A DNA stretch of 64,000 nucleotides from JBDOQU01 sp039839375 (lineage in GTDB: Bacteria > Pseudomonadota > Alphaproteobacteria > DSM-16000 > Inquilinaceae). The notes under the pieces are model-generated. The model was given only the letters and a program-made list of their open reading frames with translations. It was not told the origin of the DNA and did not search any database. The DNA lies in NCBI RefSeq assembly GCF_039839375.1, contig NZ_JBDOQU010000018.1, forward strand, positions 50,167-114,166, read 5' to 3'. Positions 57,619 through 64,000 of the stretch are shown here, piece by piece; positions within the stretch are counted from its first letter, which is position 1; the number at the start of each line of letters is the position of its first letter. The position numbers and the translations under genes are program-made.

Positions 57619-58410
57619 CTAAAGGCTGAATCTTTCACCCAGGTAAACACGACGCACGTCCTGGTGCGCGACGATCTCCTCGGGCGTGCCCTCCATCAGG
57701 ACCGTGCCATTATGCAAGATATAGGCCCGATCCACGATCTCCAACGTTTCCCGCACATTGTGATCGGTGATGAGGACGCCGATGCCTCGGTCCCGCAGGT
57801 GGCTGACCAGGTCGCGGATGTCCCCGACCGCGATCGGGTCGATGCCGGCCAGCGGTTCGTCCAGCAGCATGAAGTGAGGATGACTGGCCAGCGCGCGGGC
57901 GATCTCCACCCGCCGCCGTTCCCCGCCCGAGAGGGCGAGCGCGGGCGCGCGGCGAAGGTGGGAGATGGAGAATTCCGCCAGCAGATCCTCCAGCGTGGCG
58001 TCGCGGACGTCGCGATCGGATTCCGTCACCTCCAGCACGGCGCGGATGTTCTCCTCCACCGTCAGTCCCCGGAAGATCGAGGCCTCCTGAGGCAGGTAGC
58101 CGATGCCCAGCCGGGCCCGGCGGTACATCGGCAGGTCGGTCAGGTCCGCCCCGTCCAGGGTGATCGTGCCGTAGTCCGGCGCGATCAGCCCGGTGATGAT
58201 GTAGAAGGAGGTGGTCTTGCCGGCGCCGTTCGGCCCCAGCAGCCCCACCGCCTCGGCGCGCTGGAGGCGCATCGACACGTCGCGCAGGACCGGGCGCTTC
58301 TTGTATTGCTTGCCGATATTGTTGGCGACCAGCCCTTCATTCTCGGCCACCAGCCGAGGGCCGCTGGCCTCCGCGTCGGTTCCGGCGGGGACGTCGTCCA
58401 AGCGGTTCAT
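57619..58410 (-). CDS. lptB: LPS export ABC transporter ATP-binding protein
   Basis: ATPase that drives LPS transfer from the inner to the outer membrane with LptFG and LptC. 263 residues: Walker A GPNGAGKTTSFYIITG (about 59-74), the Q-loop YLPQEASIFRGLTVEENI, the signature LSGGERRRVEIARALA, Walker B FMLLDEPLAGIDPIA. An N-terminal extension of about 25 residues is longer than usual. It overlaps lptA by 4 bases. Confidence 0.96.
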   Translation of the reverse strand: MNRLDDVPAGTDAEASGPRLVAENEGLVANNIGKQYKKRPVLRDVSMRLQRAEAVGLLGPNGAGKTTSFYIITGLIAPDYGTITLDGADLTDLPMYRRARLGIGYLPQEASIFRGLTVEENIRAVLEVTESDRDVRDATLEDLLAEFSISHLRRAPALALSGGERRRVEIARALASHPHFMLLDEPLAGIDPIAVGDIRDLVSHLRDRGIGVLITDHNVRETLEIVDRAYILHNGTVLMEGTPEEIVAHQDVRRVYLGERFSL

Positions 58411-59303
58411 TGCGCTTCCTGACCCTCGCCCGCGCCCTCGCCGTTGCCGTCCGAAGGCACCAGCAGGCCGCGCACCCGGCCGTCCGACCCGGCGAGAAGG
58501 CGGCTGACGCCCGTCTCCAGATCGACCTCGGCGCGCTCGCCGTTCAACTGGTTGTCGCCCCGCGTCAGCCTGACATCGCCGGAGAGCGTCGCGATCTGCT
58601 CCGTCACGTCATAGACGCCCTCGGACCCCCGCGCGACATCGGTCGCCGTCGTGATGACGACGTTGCCTTCAGCGTTGACGACATCGATGACTAGGCTGCC
58701 ATCCTCGCCTTCCACGAACTCGGCCGTCAGCACGTCCGCCTCGATCCTGTCCTGGCCGCCCGATTCGTTGGGCCGGATGGCGACGGCGTCGCCCCGTGCG
58801 ATGGCAAGCTGGTCGGCCTGCCGGTATTCTAGGCTGTCGCGGGCGGTGATCGTCTCCGTCGGGGTCTCCAGTCTCAGATTGTCGCCGGTCAGGACGAACG
58901 TGTCCTCGTCCAGCTCATAGACCCCGTGGTCGCCCGTGACGGTCTCCGTCGGCGTGGTGATGACGACGTTGCCTTCCGCGGTCGCGCGATAGATCTCCGT
59001 CCCGCCGCCGGGCAGTTCGCGATAGGCGGCGGTCAGCACGTCGGCTTGGATCTCCGTGTCGCCCTGGCGCATCCTGGCGTCGCCGCGCGCGACATAGAGC
59101 TGCTCCTCGCTCAGCCATTCCAGGCTTTCCGAGGCGTCGATGGCGATGGGTTCGTCGTCGCCGCCAAGCTGCGCGCCCAGCCCCTGCGATTCCTCCGCCC
59201 CCTGGCCTTCCGCCGCATCCTGCGCAAGGGCGGCTTGGCCAAGCCCCAGGGTCGCGGCGAGCGCGATCCAGAAAATGGTCCTAGGCAAGTCGGGCACGGT
59301 CAT
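58407..59303 (-). CDS. lptA: LPS transport periplasmic protein LptA
   Basis: Periplasmic bridge protein of 298 residues: signal peptide (IFWIALAATLGLGQAALAQ, about 9-28), then an OstA/LptA beta-jellyroll with repeated D-G-x-Y turns (GDARMRQGDTEIQADVL, DHGVYELDEDTFVLTGDNL, ATLSGDVRLTRGDNQLNGER). The acidic Ala/Glu-rich stretch after the signal and the Gly/Glu-rich tail are linker-like, making it longer than E. coli LptA (about 185 residues). Overlaps lptC and lptB by 4 bases each. Confidence 0.9.
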   Translation of the reverse strand: MTVPDLPRTIFWIALAATLGLGQAALAQDAAEGQGAEESQGLGAQLGGDDEPIAIDASESLEWLSEEQLYVARGDARMRQGDTEIQADVLTAAYRELPGGGTEIYRATAEGNVVITTPTETVTGDHGVYELDEDTFVLTGDNLRLETPTETITARDSLEYRQADQLAIARGDAVAIRPNESGGQDRIEADVLTAEFVEGEDGSLVIDVVNAEGNVVITTATDVARGSEGVYDVTEQIATLSGDVRLTRGDNQLNGERAEVDLETGVSRLLAGSDGRVRGLLVPSDGNGEGAGEGQEAQ

Positions 59304-59992
59304 TCTTCTCCGTATTCCGCCGACGGGCGCAGCACCAGCGTCGATTCGCCGGTGAAGATCACCGTATCGCCGCCATCGGTGATGCGGAACCCTTCGGCGG
59401 TCAGATTCGCCGTCGGCCCCTGGACCCGCACGGGACGGTCGCCCCAGGCGTCATTGGTCCCCAGGTTTATGTTCGCCGCCTCGGTGAACATTTCGAACCC
59501 GTCGTCGCGGAAGAGATTAACGTCCCCGCGCAGTTCCAGGAAGCCGTCCTCGCGGTCCAGCGTGCCGGTATCGGCATTCAGCGCATACCACATGCCGTCT
59601 TCCATGGTGATCTCCCCTTCCGGGGCCTCCAGCACCACCACCCCGCCCTCCGCGCCGCTCTGCACCGCGGAAACGCCGCTGACGCTGAAGGGGAGGTCGT
59701 TGGAGGTGGTTCCGAAATAGCGGGGGTTGGTCATCTGGACGGTGCCGTCCTCGTTCCGCTGCACCTCGACGGCAAGCGGCGCGATCTCGTCCCGCAGGGT
59801 CGGCCACAGGATAACCAGCGCGATCAGCCCCAGCGCGGCCGTGGGCAATACAATCTTGGCCCAGGCGACCAGCCGCGTGTAGCGGCGGTTCAGCCGGCGC
59901 TCGCTCTGTTGCGGAGAGAAGCGGAAGCGCCGCCTCTCGGGCGTCGCCGGCGGGTCCGGAGGGCTGGCCGCCCCGGTCGGATCGGCGGTCAC
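59300..59992 (-). CDS. lptC: LPS export periplasmic protein LptC
   Basis: Inner-membrane-anchored protein of 230 residues that receives LPS from LptBFG. After a Pro/Arg-rich cytoplasmic part comes one membrane helix (WAKIVLPTAALGLIALVILW, about 44-63), then the periplasmic jellyroll (MTNPRYFGTTSNDLPFSVSG). The start codon is GTG at 59992, inside the kdsD stop (GTGA). Confidence 0.92.
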   Translation of the reverse strand: MTADPTGAASPPDPPATPERRRFRFSPQQSERRLNRRYTRLVAWAKIVLPTAALGLIALVILWPTLRDEIAPLAVEVQRNEDGTVQMTNPRYFGTTSNDLPFSVSGVSAVQSGAEGGVVVLEAPEGEITMEDGMWYALNADTGTLDREDGFLELRGDVNLFRDDGFEMFTEAANINLGTNDAWGDRPVRVQGPTANLTAEGFRITDGGDTVIFTGESTLVLRPSAEYGEE

Positions 59993-60987
59993 GTCACCCC
60001 CGCGCGGAGCACGTCATGGACATGGATGACGCCGATCGGCCGGCGCTCGCCGTCGACGACGAAGAGGCTGGTGACCGGCCGGTCGTCCAGATTCATGACC
60101 GCCAGCGCCTCCTCCACCATCGCGGTCGGGCGGATGGTGCGGGGCGCGGGGGTCATGACATCCTCCGCGCGGCGGGCCAGAAGGTCGCCGGCCATGTGGC
60201 GGCGCAGATCGCCGTCGGTGATGATGCCGGCCAGCCGGCCGTCCGCATCGACGATCCCGACGCAGCCGAAGCTCTTGGCCGTCATGACGATCAGCACCTC
60301 CGACATCGCCCGGTCGGCGGTCGCCAGCGGAATGGCGTCGCCGCCATGCATGATCTCTGCGACCTTCAGCAGCCGGCGGCCGAGCGACCCGCCGGGATGG
60401 AATATCCTGAAATCATCGGCGGAGAAGCCCCGCCGCTCCAGCAAGGCGACGGCCAGCGCGTCGCCCAGCGCCAGCATCATGGTGGTCGAGGTGGTGGGCG
60501 CCAGCCCCATCGGGCAGGCTTCCGGCGCGGCGGGCAGAAGCAGCAGCACGTCCGACGCCTCCGCCAGCGCGGATTCCGCCTTCGCGGTCATGCCGACGAC
60601 CGGCACGCGGAAGCGCTTGGCGTAGGCCAGCATATCCGCCAGCTCCGCCGTGCCGCCGCTGTTGGACAGGGCGATCAGCAAATCGTCGCGCGCGATCATG
60701 CCCAGATCGCCATGGCTCGCCTCCCCCGGATGGACGAAGAAGGCCGGCGTGCCGGTGGAAGCGAGGGTGGCGGCGATCTTGCGGGCGACATGGCCGCTCT
60801 TGCCCATGCCGGTGACGATGACCCGGCCCTGGTTTTCGGCCAGCAGGTCGATCGCGGCGTCGAAGCGGCCGTCCAGGCCCTCCGCGCAATCCAGCAGCGC
60901 CCGCGCCTCTATCTCCAGGACGCGGCGGCCGGCGGAGCGGGCCTGGGAAGCGGAGGGCGCGATGTCGATCTCAGCCTTGGCGGTCAT
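59989..60987 (-). CDS. kdsD: Arabinose-5-phosphate isomerase (KpsF/GutQ family)
   Basis: Converts ribulose 5-phosphate to arabinose 5-phosphate, the first step to Kdo. 332 residues: SIS sugar-isomerase domain (VIVTGMGKSGHVARKIAATL, then FVHPGEASHGDLGMI and ALSNSGGTAEL), the conserved IFHPGGSLGRRLL, and two CBS domains at the C-terminus (VGIVDADGRLAGIITDGDLRR and SLFVVDGERRPIGVIHVHD). The ATG at 60987 is preferred to 61002. First of the lpt-rpoN cluster; kdsB, later in the pathway, is at the window start. Confidence 0.94.
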   Translation of the reverse strand: MTAKAEIDIAPSASQARSAGRRVLEIEARALLDCAEGLDGRFDAAIDLLAENQGRVIVTGMGKSGHVARKIAATLASTGTPAFFVHPGEASHGDLGMIARDDLLIALSNSGGTAELADMLAYAKRFRVPVVGMTAKAESALAEASDVLLLLPAAPEACPMGLAPTTSTTMMLALGDALAVALLERRGFSADDFRIFHPGGSLGRRLLKVAEIMHGGDAIPLATADRAMSEVLIVMTAKSFGCVGIVDADGRLAGIITDGDLRRHMAGDLLARRAEDVMTPAPRTIRPTAMVEEALAVMNLDDRPVTSLFVVDGERRPIGVIHVHDVLRAGVT

Positions 60988-61027
60988 GGGCTTTGCCAGC
61001 AACTCAATGAATTGTCGCCCGCATGAT

Positions 61028-61045
61028 GCTTCCTTCGAAGGAAGC
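61028..61045. other. Perfect 18-base palindrome
   Basis: GCTTCCTTCGAAGGAAGC in the 112-base gap between RNase D and kdsD. There is no T-run. It could be a transcript-end hairpin for RNase D or a protein-binding site; no more can be said. Confidence 0.35.
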
Positions 61046-61099
61046 GGAAGTATGGCCGCGCGGACGGGTGGCGGTCAAACCGGCGGAAGATGAATTCCC

Positions 61100-61717
61100 C
61101 TAATGGGCGAAGATGTCCATGTCCGGCCAACCTTCAAGGTCCAGCAGCGCGCGGGTGGGCAGAAAATCGAAGCAGGCCTGCGCCAGTTCGGTCCGTTCCT
61201 CGCGCTCCAGCATCTCGTCCAGCGCGGCCTTGATGCGGTGGAGGTGGAGGACGTCGCCGGCGGCGTAGCGCAGTTGCTCCGGGGTCAACGTCGCCGCGCC
61301 CCAGTCGCTCGACTGTTGCTGCTTGGAGATCTCCACGCCCAGAAGGTCGCGGGTCAGATCCTTCAACCCGTGCCGGTCGGTGAAGGTGCGCACCAGCTTC
61401 GACGCGATCTTGGTGCAATAGACCGGCGTGCAGATCACGCCCAGATAGGAGGCCAGCGCGGCGATGTCGAACCGCGCGAAATGGAACAGCTTCAGCACGT
61501 CCGGATCGTTCAGCAACGCGAAGAGGTTTGGCGCCTCGTAGTCCCTTTCTGCGAACTGGACCAGATGGACCGTCCCGTCGCCCGTCGAAAGCTGGACGAG
61601 GCACAGCCGGTCGCGGATCGGGTTCAGGCCCATCGTCTCCGTATCGACGGCGACGACAGGGCCCAGATCGAGTCCTTTGGGAAGGTCGCCCTGATGAAGG
61701 ATGGGTTCCGCCGTCAT
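61100..61717 (-). CDS. rnd: Ribonuclease D (short form)
   Basis: 3'-5' exonuclease for tRNA and other structured RNA ends. 205 residues hold only the DEDDy nuclease domain: D25 and E27 in VAVDTETMG, the Asp in FHFARFDIAALA, and the final Tyr-Asp in YAAGDVLHLHRI. The HRDC domains of E. coli RNase D are missing, as is usual in alphaproteobacteria. The ATG at 61717 matches homologues; the frame continuing upstream runs into the tRNA gene and is not coding. Confidence 0.92.
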   Translation of the reverse strand: MTAEPILHQGDLPKGLDLGPVVAVDTETMGLNPIRDRLCLVQLSTGDGTVHLVQFAERDYEAPNLFALLNDPDVLKLFHFARFDIAALASYLGVICTPVYCTKIASKLVRTFTDRHGLKDLTRDLLGVEISKQQQSSDWGAATLTPEQLRYAAGDVLHLHRIKAALDEMLEREERTELAQACFDFLPTRALLDLEGWPDMDIFAH

Positions 61718-61774
61718 GATCGGTTCGTCCTCGGATGCTGTGTGGTCCAGGTCTTTGGCCAGAGCCAGAAACAC

Positions 61775-61802
61775 GAAAACCCGCTCCGGTCGGGGGCGGG
61801 TT
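61775..61802 (-). terminator. Terminator of tRNA-Leu
   Basis: On the minus strand AACCCGC, an 11-base loop, GCGGGTT then TTCGTGTTT. It lies 45-72 bases after the tRNA. A second hairpin (GGGCTTCG / CGAAGCCC, 61817-61838) lies between and may aid processing. Confidence 0.6.
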
Positions 61803-61846
61803 CTGGCGTCTGAAGCGGGCTTCGCCGGAACGAAGCCCTTCGCTGT

Positions 61847-61933
61847 TGGTGCCCAGGAGAAGACTCGAACTTCCACGACCTTTCGGCCACAGGTACCTGA
61901 AACCTGCGCGTCTACCAATTCCGCCACCTGGGC
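61847..61933 (-). tRNA. tRNA-Leu (anticodon CAG)
   Basis: 87 bases including an encoded CCA. Acceptor GCCCAGG pairs with CCTGGGC; the D loop has AATTGGTAGACGC; anticodon stem CAGGT/ACCTG encloses loop TTCAGGT with anticodon CAG; a long variable arm (TGGCCGAAAGGTCGT) is typical of leucine; T loop TTCGAGT. Reads CUG codons, the main leucine codon in this GC-rich genome. Confidence 0.96.
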
Positions 61934-62074
61934 AGCGCGGGCCGCTTTACTAGGATGGGCCGCAGGCCATGTCAACAGCGATCTCGACGCGGCTCCAACC
62001 CTTCGGTGGACAAGGCCGGCGGGGGCTTATAAACACGGGCGGCGAAGGCGATCAGGTTTTTTCGGAGCGGAGCG

Positions 62075-63052
62075 ATGGCCCAGCGGGCGTCCGACTATAA
62101 GGTGGTGACGGTTTTCGGCGGATCGGGGTTCATCGGCCGGTATGTGGTGCGGGATCTGGCCCGGCGCGGCTGGCGCGTCCGCGTCGCCACCCGCCACCCC
62201 GACGAGGCCGCCTTCCTCAGGACCGCCGGATCGGTCGGGCAGGTTGTGCCGGTGTTCGCCAACATCCGCGACGACGCCTCCGTCAGGGCGGCGGTCGAGG
62301 GGTCGGACATTGTCGTCAACCTCGTCGGCATCCTCTATGAGCGGGGCCGCCAGTCCTTCGCCGCCACCCATCGCGAGGGCGCGGCGCGGATCGCCCGCGC
62401 GGCGGCTGAGGCGGGCGTGTCGCGGGTGATCCAGATTTCCGCGATCGGCGCCTCGGAAAGCTCGCCCTCCCTTTATGCGCGGACCAAGGCCGCGGGCGAG
62501 AAGGCGGTGCTGGAGGCGTTCCCGGACGCCACGATCCTGCGGCCGTCGATCGTCTTCGGACCGGAGGACAGCTTCTTCAACCTGTTCGCCAGGCTGGCCC
62601 GCTACTCTCCCGTGCTGCCGCTGATCGGCGGCGGCCGGACGCGGTTCCAGCCGGTCTTTGTCGGCGACGTGGCCGAAGCGGTGGTGGCCGCCCTGGACAA
62701 GCCGGAGACGAAGGGCCGGATCTATGAACTGGGCGGGCCGAGCGTCTACAGCTTCAAAGAACTGCTCCAGCTCATGCTGAGAGAAGTCAACCGCCGCCGG
62801 CTTCTGGTCCCCGTGCCCTGGGGCGTCGCCAAAATCCAGGCGGCCATCCTGGGCCGCCTGCCCCGGCCGCTCCTGACCAGCGACCAGCTCGCGCAGCTCA
62901 AGACCGACAACGTCGTCGCGCCGGACGCGGCGACGCTGGCCGATCTGGGGATCGACCGGCCGGCGGCCGTGGAGGTCATCCTGCCGACCTATATGGACAT
63001 CCACCGCGCCGGCGGCCGCTTCTCCGGCCCGGGCCGTCCCGCCGGGAGCTAG
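62075..63052 (+). CDS. Complex I NDUFA9-like NAD(P)H-binding protein (atypical SDR)
   Basis: 325 residues. Rossmann motif VFGGSGFIGRYVVRDLA (about 13-29), then VVNLVGILYERGRQSF, ISAIGASESSPSLYARTKA (active-site-like Tyr and Lys), and LRPSIVFGPEDSFFN, the form seen in NDUFA9 homologues of alphaproteobacteria. In mitochondria NDUFA9 is a complex I accessory subunit; the bacterial role is less certain. It overlaps the convergent GntR gene by 4 bases. Confidence 0.85.
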   Translation: MAQRASDYKVVTVFGGSGFIGRYVVRDLARRGWRVRVATRHPDEAAFLRTAGSVGQVVPVFANIRDDASVRAAVEGSDIVVNLVGILYERGRQSFAATHREGAARIARAAAEAGVSRVIQISAIGASESSPSLYARTKAAGEKAVLEAFPDATILRPSIVFGPEDSFFNLFARLARYSPVLPLIGGGRTRFQPVFVGDVAEAVVAALDKPETKGRIYELGGPSVYSFKELLQLMLREVNRRRLLVPVPWGVAKIQAAILGRLPRPLLTSDQLAQLKTDNVVAPDAATLADLGIDRPAAVEVILPTYMDIHRAGGRFSGPGRPAGS

Positions 63053-63738
63053 GGGCGCGGCTCCCGCTCCCTGAAGAAATCGGCGATCGTCCGGGCGGCG
63101 GTCGCCATATGGGTCCGCAGGATGGCGACCGCCGTCTCCGCGTCGCCGCGCGCCGCCGCCTCCAGCATCGCCCTGTGCTCCCCTTGGGAGAGCTGGTCCC
63201 GCCCTCTGGCCGCCAGGGTGAAGCGGATATAGCGGTCGGCTGAGGCAAGTTGCTGTTCGGTCAGCGCCAGGAGCCGGGGATGGCCGGCCTGCGCGTAGAG
63301 CGACATGTGGAAGCGGCGGTTGAGCTCGCCCAGCCGGCCGGGATCGGGCTCCCGATCCATGTCGGCGATCAGGTCCGCCGCGCGGTCGATGTCGTCGGGC
63401 GTCAGCGTCGGGATCGACAGGCCGAGCGCCATCGGCTCCAGCGCCATGCGGATCGCGTAATTGTCGGCTGCGTCCTCCGCTGAGATCGCCGTGACCACCG
63501 CGCCCTTGTGGGGCAGGAAGTCGATCAGCGCCTGGGCCTCGAGCTGCCTCAGCGCTTCGCGCACCGGCATCCGGCTGACCCCGAAGATATGCGCCACCTC
63601 CTCCTGCCGCAGGGCTGTCCCGCCCGGGAGCCGCCCGTCCAGGATCGCCGCCCGCAACGCCGCCTCCACGAACTCCGTCGCCGTCCGGTGCCGGGGCGGG
63701 GAGTCCAGGCCGGTGAGGGCCGCGAGAGGAGATTTCAT
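63049..63738 (-). CDS. GntR-family regulator with FCD domain
   Basis: 229 residues: winged helix (about 20-85, RQEEVAHIFGVSRMPVREAL and LPHKGAVVTAIS) and FCD helical ligand domain (about 95-215, ELNRRFHMSLYAQAGHP with metal-type His). The PVREALRQLEAQALIDFLPHKG stretch is classic FCD. Its target is probably itself or a gene beyond the window end; a palindrome lies just upstream. Confidence 0.9.
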   Translation of the reverse strand: MKSPLAALTGLDSPPRHRTATEFVEAALRAAILDGRLPGGTALRQEEVAHIFGVSRMPVREALRQLEAQALIDFLPHKGAVVTAISAEDAADNYAIRMALEPMALGLSIPTLTPDDIDRAADLIADMDREPDPGRLGELNRRFHMSLYAQAGHPRLLALTEQQLASADRYIRFTLAARGRDQLSQGEHRAMLEAAARGDAETAVAILRTHMATAARTIADFFREREPRP

Positions 63739-63760
63739 GTATCCAAAAGCCGATTGTTGA

Positions 63761-63772
63761 TTGGATCCAATT
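63761..63772. promoter_or_regulatory. Probable GntR operator
   Basis: Perfect palindrome ATTGGATCCAAT 23 bases upstream of the regulator's ATG, with a second TATCCAAA half at 63741. Expected size and position for autoregulation by an FCD-type protein. Confidence 0.5.
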
Positions 63773-63830
63773 TCATGATATCGTGAAGTCCCGGAGGTTT
63801 CCAGGGTGATCGTCCTGTGGGTTTGGGGCC

Positions 63831-63857
63831 TACATGGTTCGACAGGCTCACCATGAG
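63831..63857. repeat. Interspersed repeat element, family B
   Basis: ATGGTTCGACAGGCTCACCAT with GAGG after it, nearly the reverse complement of 1883-1909. A degenerate family A-like piece (GTTGGTCATTCCGG) follows near 63879. Both lie just before the IS110-type gene end. Confidence 0.6.
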
Positions 63858-63915
63858 GAGTGGGGCGGGCCTTCCCATGTTGGTCATTCCGGCCCCCGAG
63901 CCGGCAACTGTGTTG

Positions 63916-64000
63916 TCAGGCCCAGGCTTTACGGTCTCTGAGCATGGCGTTGAGGTGGGTGAGGAGCTTTCTGGCGACGGCGATGATGGCGACTTTCTTG
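63916..64000 (-). CDS. IS110-family transposase, C-terminal end (cut by window edge)
   Basis: The last 27 codons read KKVAIIAVARKLLTHLNAML then RDRKAWA and stop. This is the usual C-terminus of IS110/IS116/IS902 DEDD transposases (KKVAxxAxxRKLLxxLNAMLRD). The rest lies beyond the window, so completeness cannot be judged. IS110 elements have no terminal inverted repeats, so the element end cannot be placed exactly. Confidence 0.8.
   Translation of the reverse strand, partial: KKVAIIAVARKLLTHLNAMLRDRKAWA

Noticed and set aside
1..64000. CRISPR arrays, rRNA operons, prophage or plasmid origin
   Set aside because: No regularly spaced identical repeats, no rRNA sequence, no phage structural genes and no replication initiator seen; the repeats present are dispersed single palindromes.

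Overview
The window is GC-rich (mostly above 65 percent) chromosomal DNA of an alphaproteobacterium, probably of a Rhodospirillales-like lineage. This rests on several arrangements: the kdsD-lptC-lptA-lptB-rpoN-hpf-ptsN cluster, a short RNase D without HRDC domains, an Hsp20/DUF1150 pair, a zapE-mdh neighbourhood, and sucC-sucD-sucA-sucB. No genus can be assigned from the sequence alone.

Layout. 1-1850: kdsB (Kdo activation) and pheA (phenylalanine). 2159-3849: azoreductase-like flavoprotein divergent from a LysR regulator. 3993-5222: an A+T-richer secreted orphan, an antitoxin-like fragment and palindromic repeats. 5223-8752: SGNH hydrolase, then recR-ybaB-dnaX. 8907-15364: the TCA genes sucCDAB on the minus strand. 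15626-16159: dinJ/yafQ with a frameshifted toxin. 16349-21670: SAF-domain oxidoreductase, SDR, zapE, an unknown helical protein and mdh. 21683-23228: an A+T-richer insert carrying a predicted PD-(D/E)XK nuclease next to a tmRNA/tRNA-3'-end-like sequence. 23384-25664: an OFA-family MFS carrier with its small subunit, then vapBC. 25751-32612: a tripartite tricarboxylate transporter (TctCBA), a GntR regulator, an HMG-CoA lyase-family enzyme, a CoA-transferase and an SDR, which together look like one catabolic module.

32658-38940: nitrate assimilation (nirB, nirD, nasA and a siroheme methyltransferase) behind a sigma-54-like promoter. 39202-40230: a glycosyltransferase. 40312-46968: siderophore iron uptake (ferric reductase, TonB receptor, ATPase, binding protein, fused permease) around an iron-box-like palindrome. 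46979-51621: a multi-sensor histidine kinase divergent from a class III nucleotide cyclase. 51666-52335: an HI1419/HI1420-type toxin-antitoxin locus with a frameshifted toxin. 52339-53793: an ankyrin-like unknown. 54001-54752: Hsp20 and DUF1150 behind a predicted ROSE RNA thermometer. 54836-60987: ptsN, hpf, rpoN, lptB, lptA, lptC, kdsD. 61100-63738: RNase D, tRNA-Leu(CAG), an NDUFA9-like protein and a GntR regulator. The window ends inside an IS110-type transposase.

Themes. Kdo and LPS export genes sit at both ends (kdsB, kdsD, lptABC). Nitrogen control appears as rpoN and ptsN together with a sigma-54-like nirB promoter. Of four toxin-antitoxin traces only vapBC looks intact: two toxins carry single-base frameshifts beside intact antitoxins, and one locus is only an antitoxin-like fragment. 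Three families of short palindromic repeats are scattered between genes, and one of them supplies the C-terminus of the siroheme methyltransferase. I found no CRISPR array, rRNA, prophage structure or replication origin.
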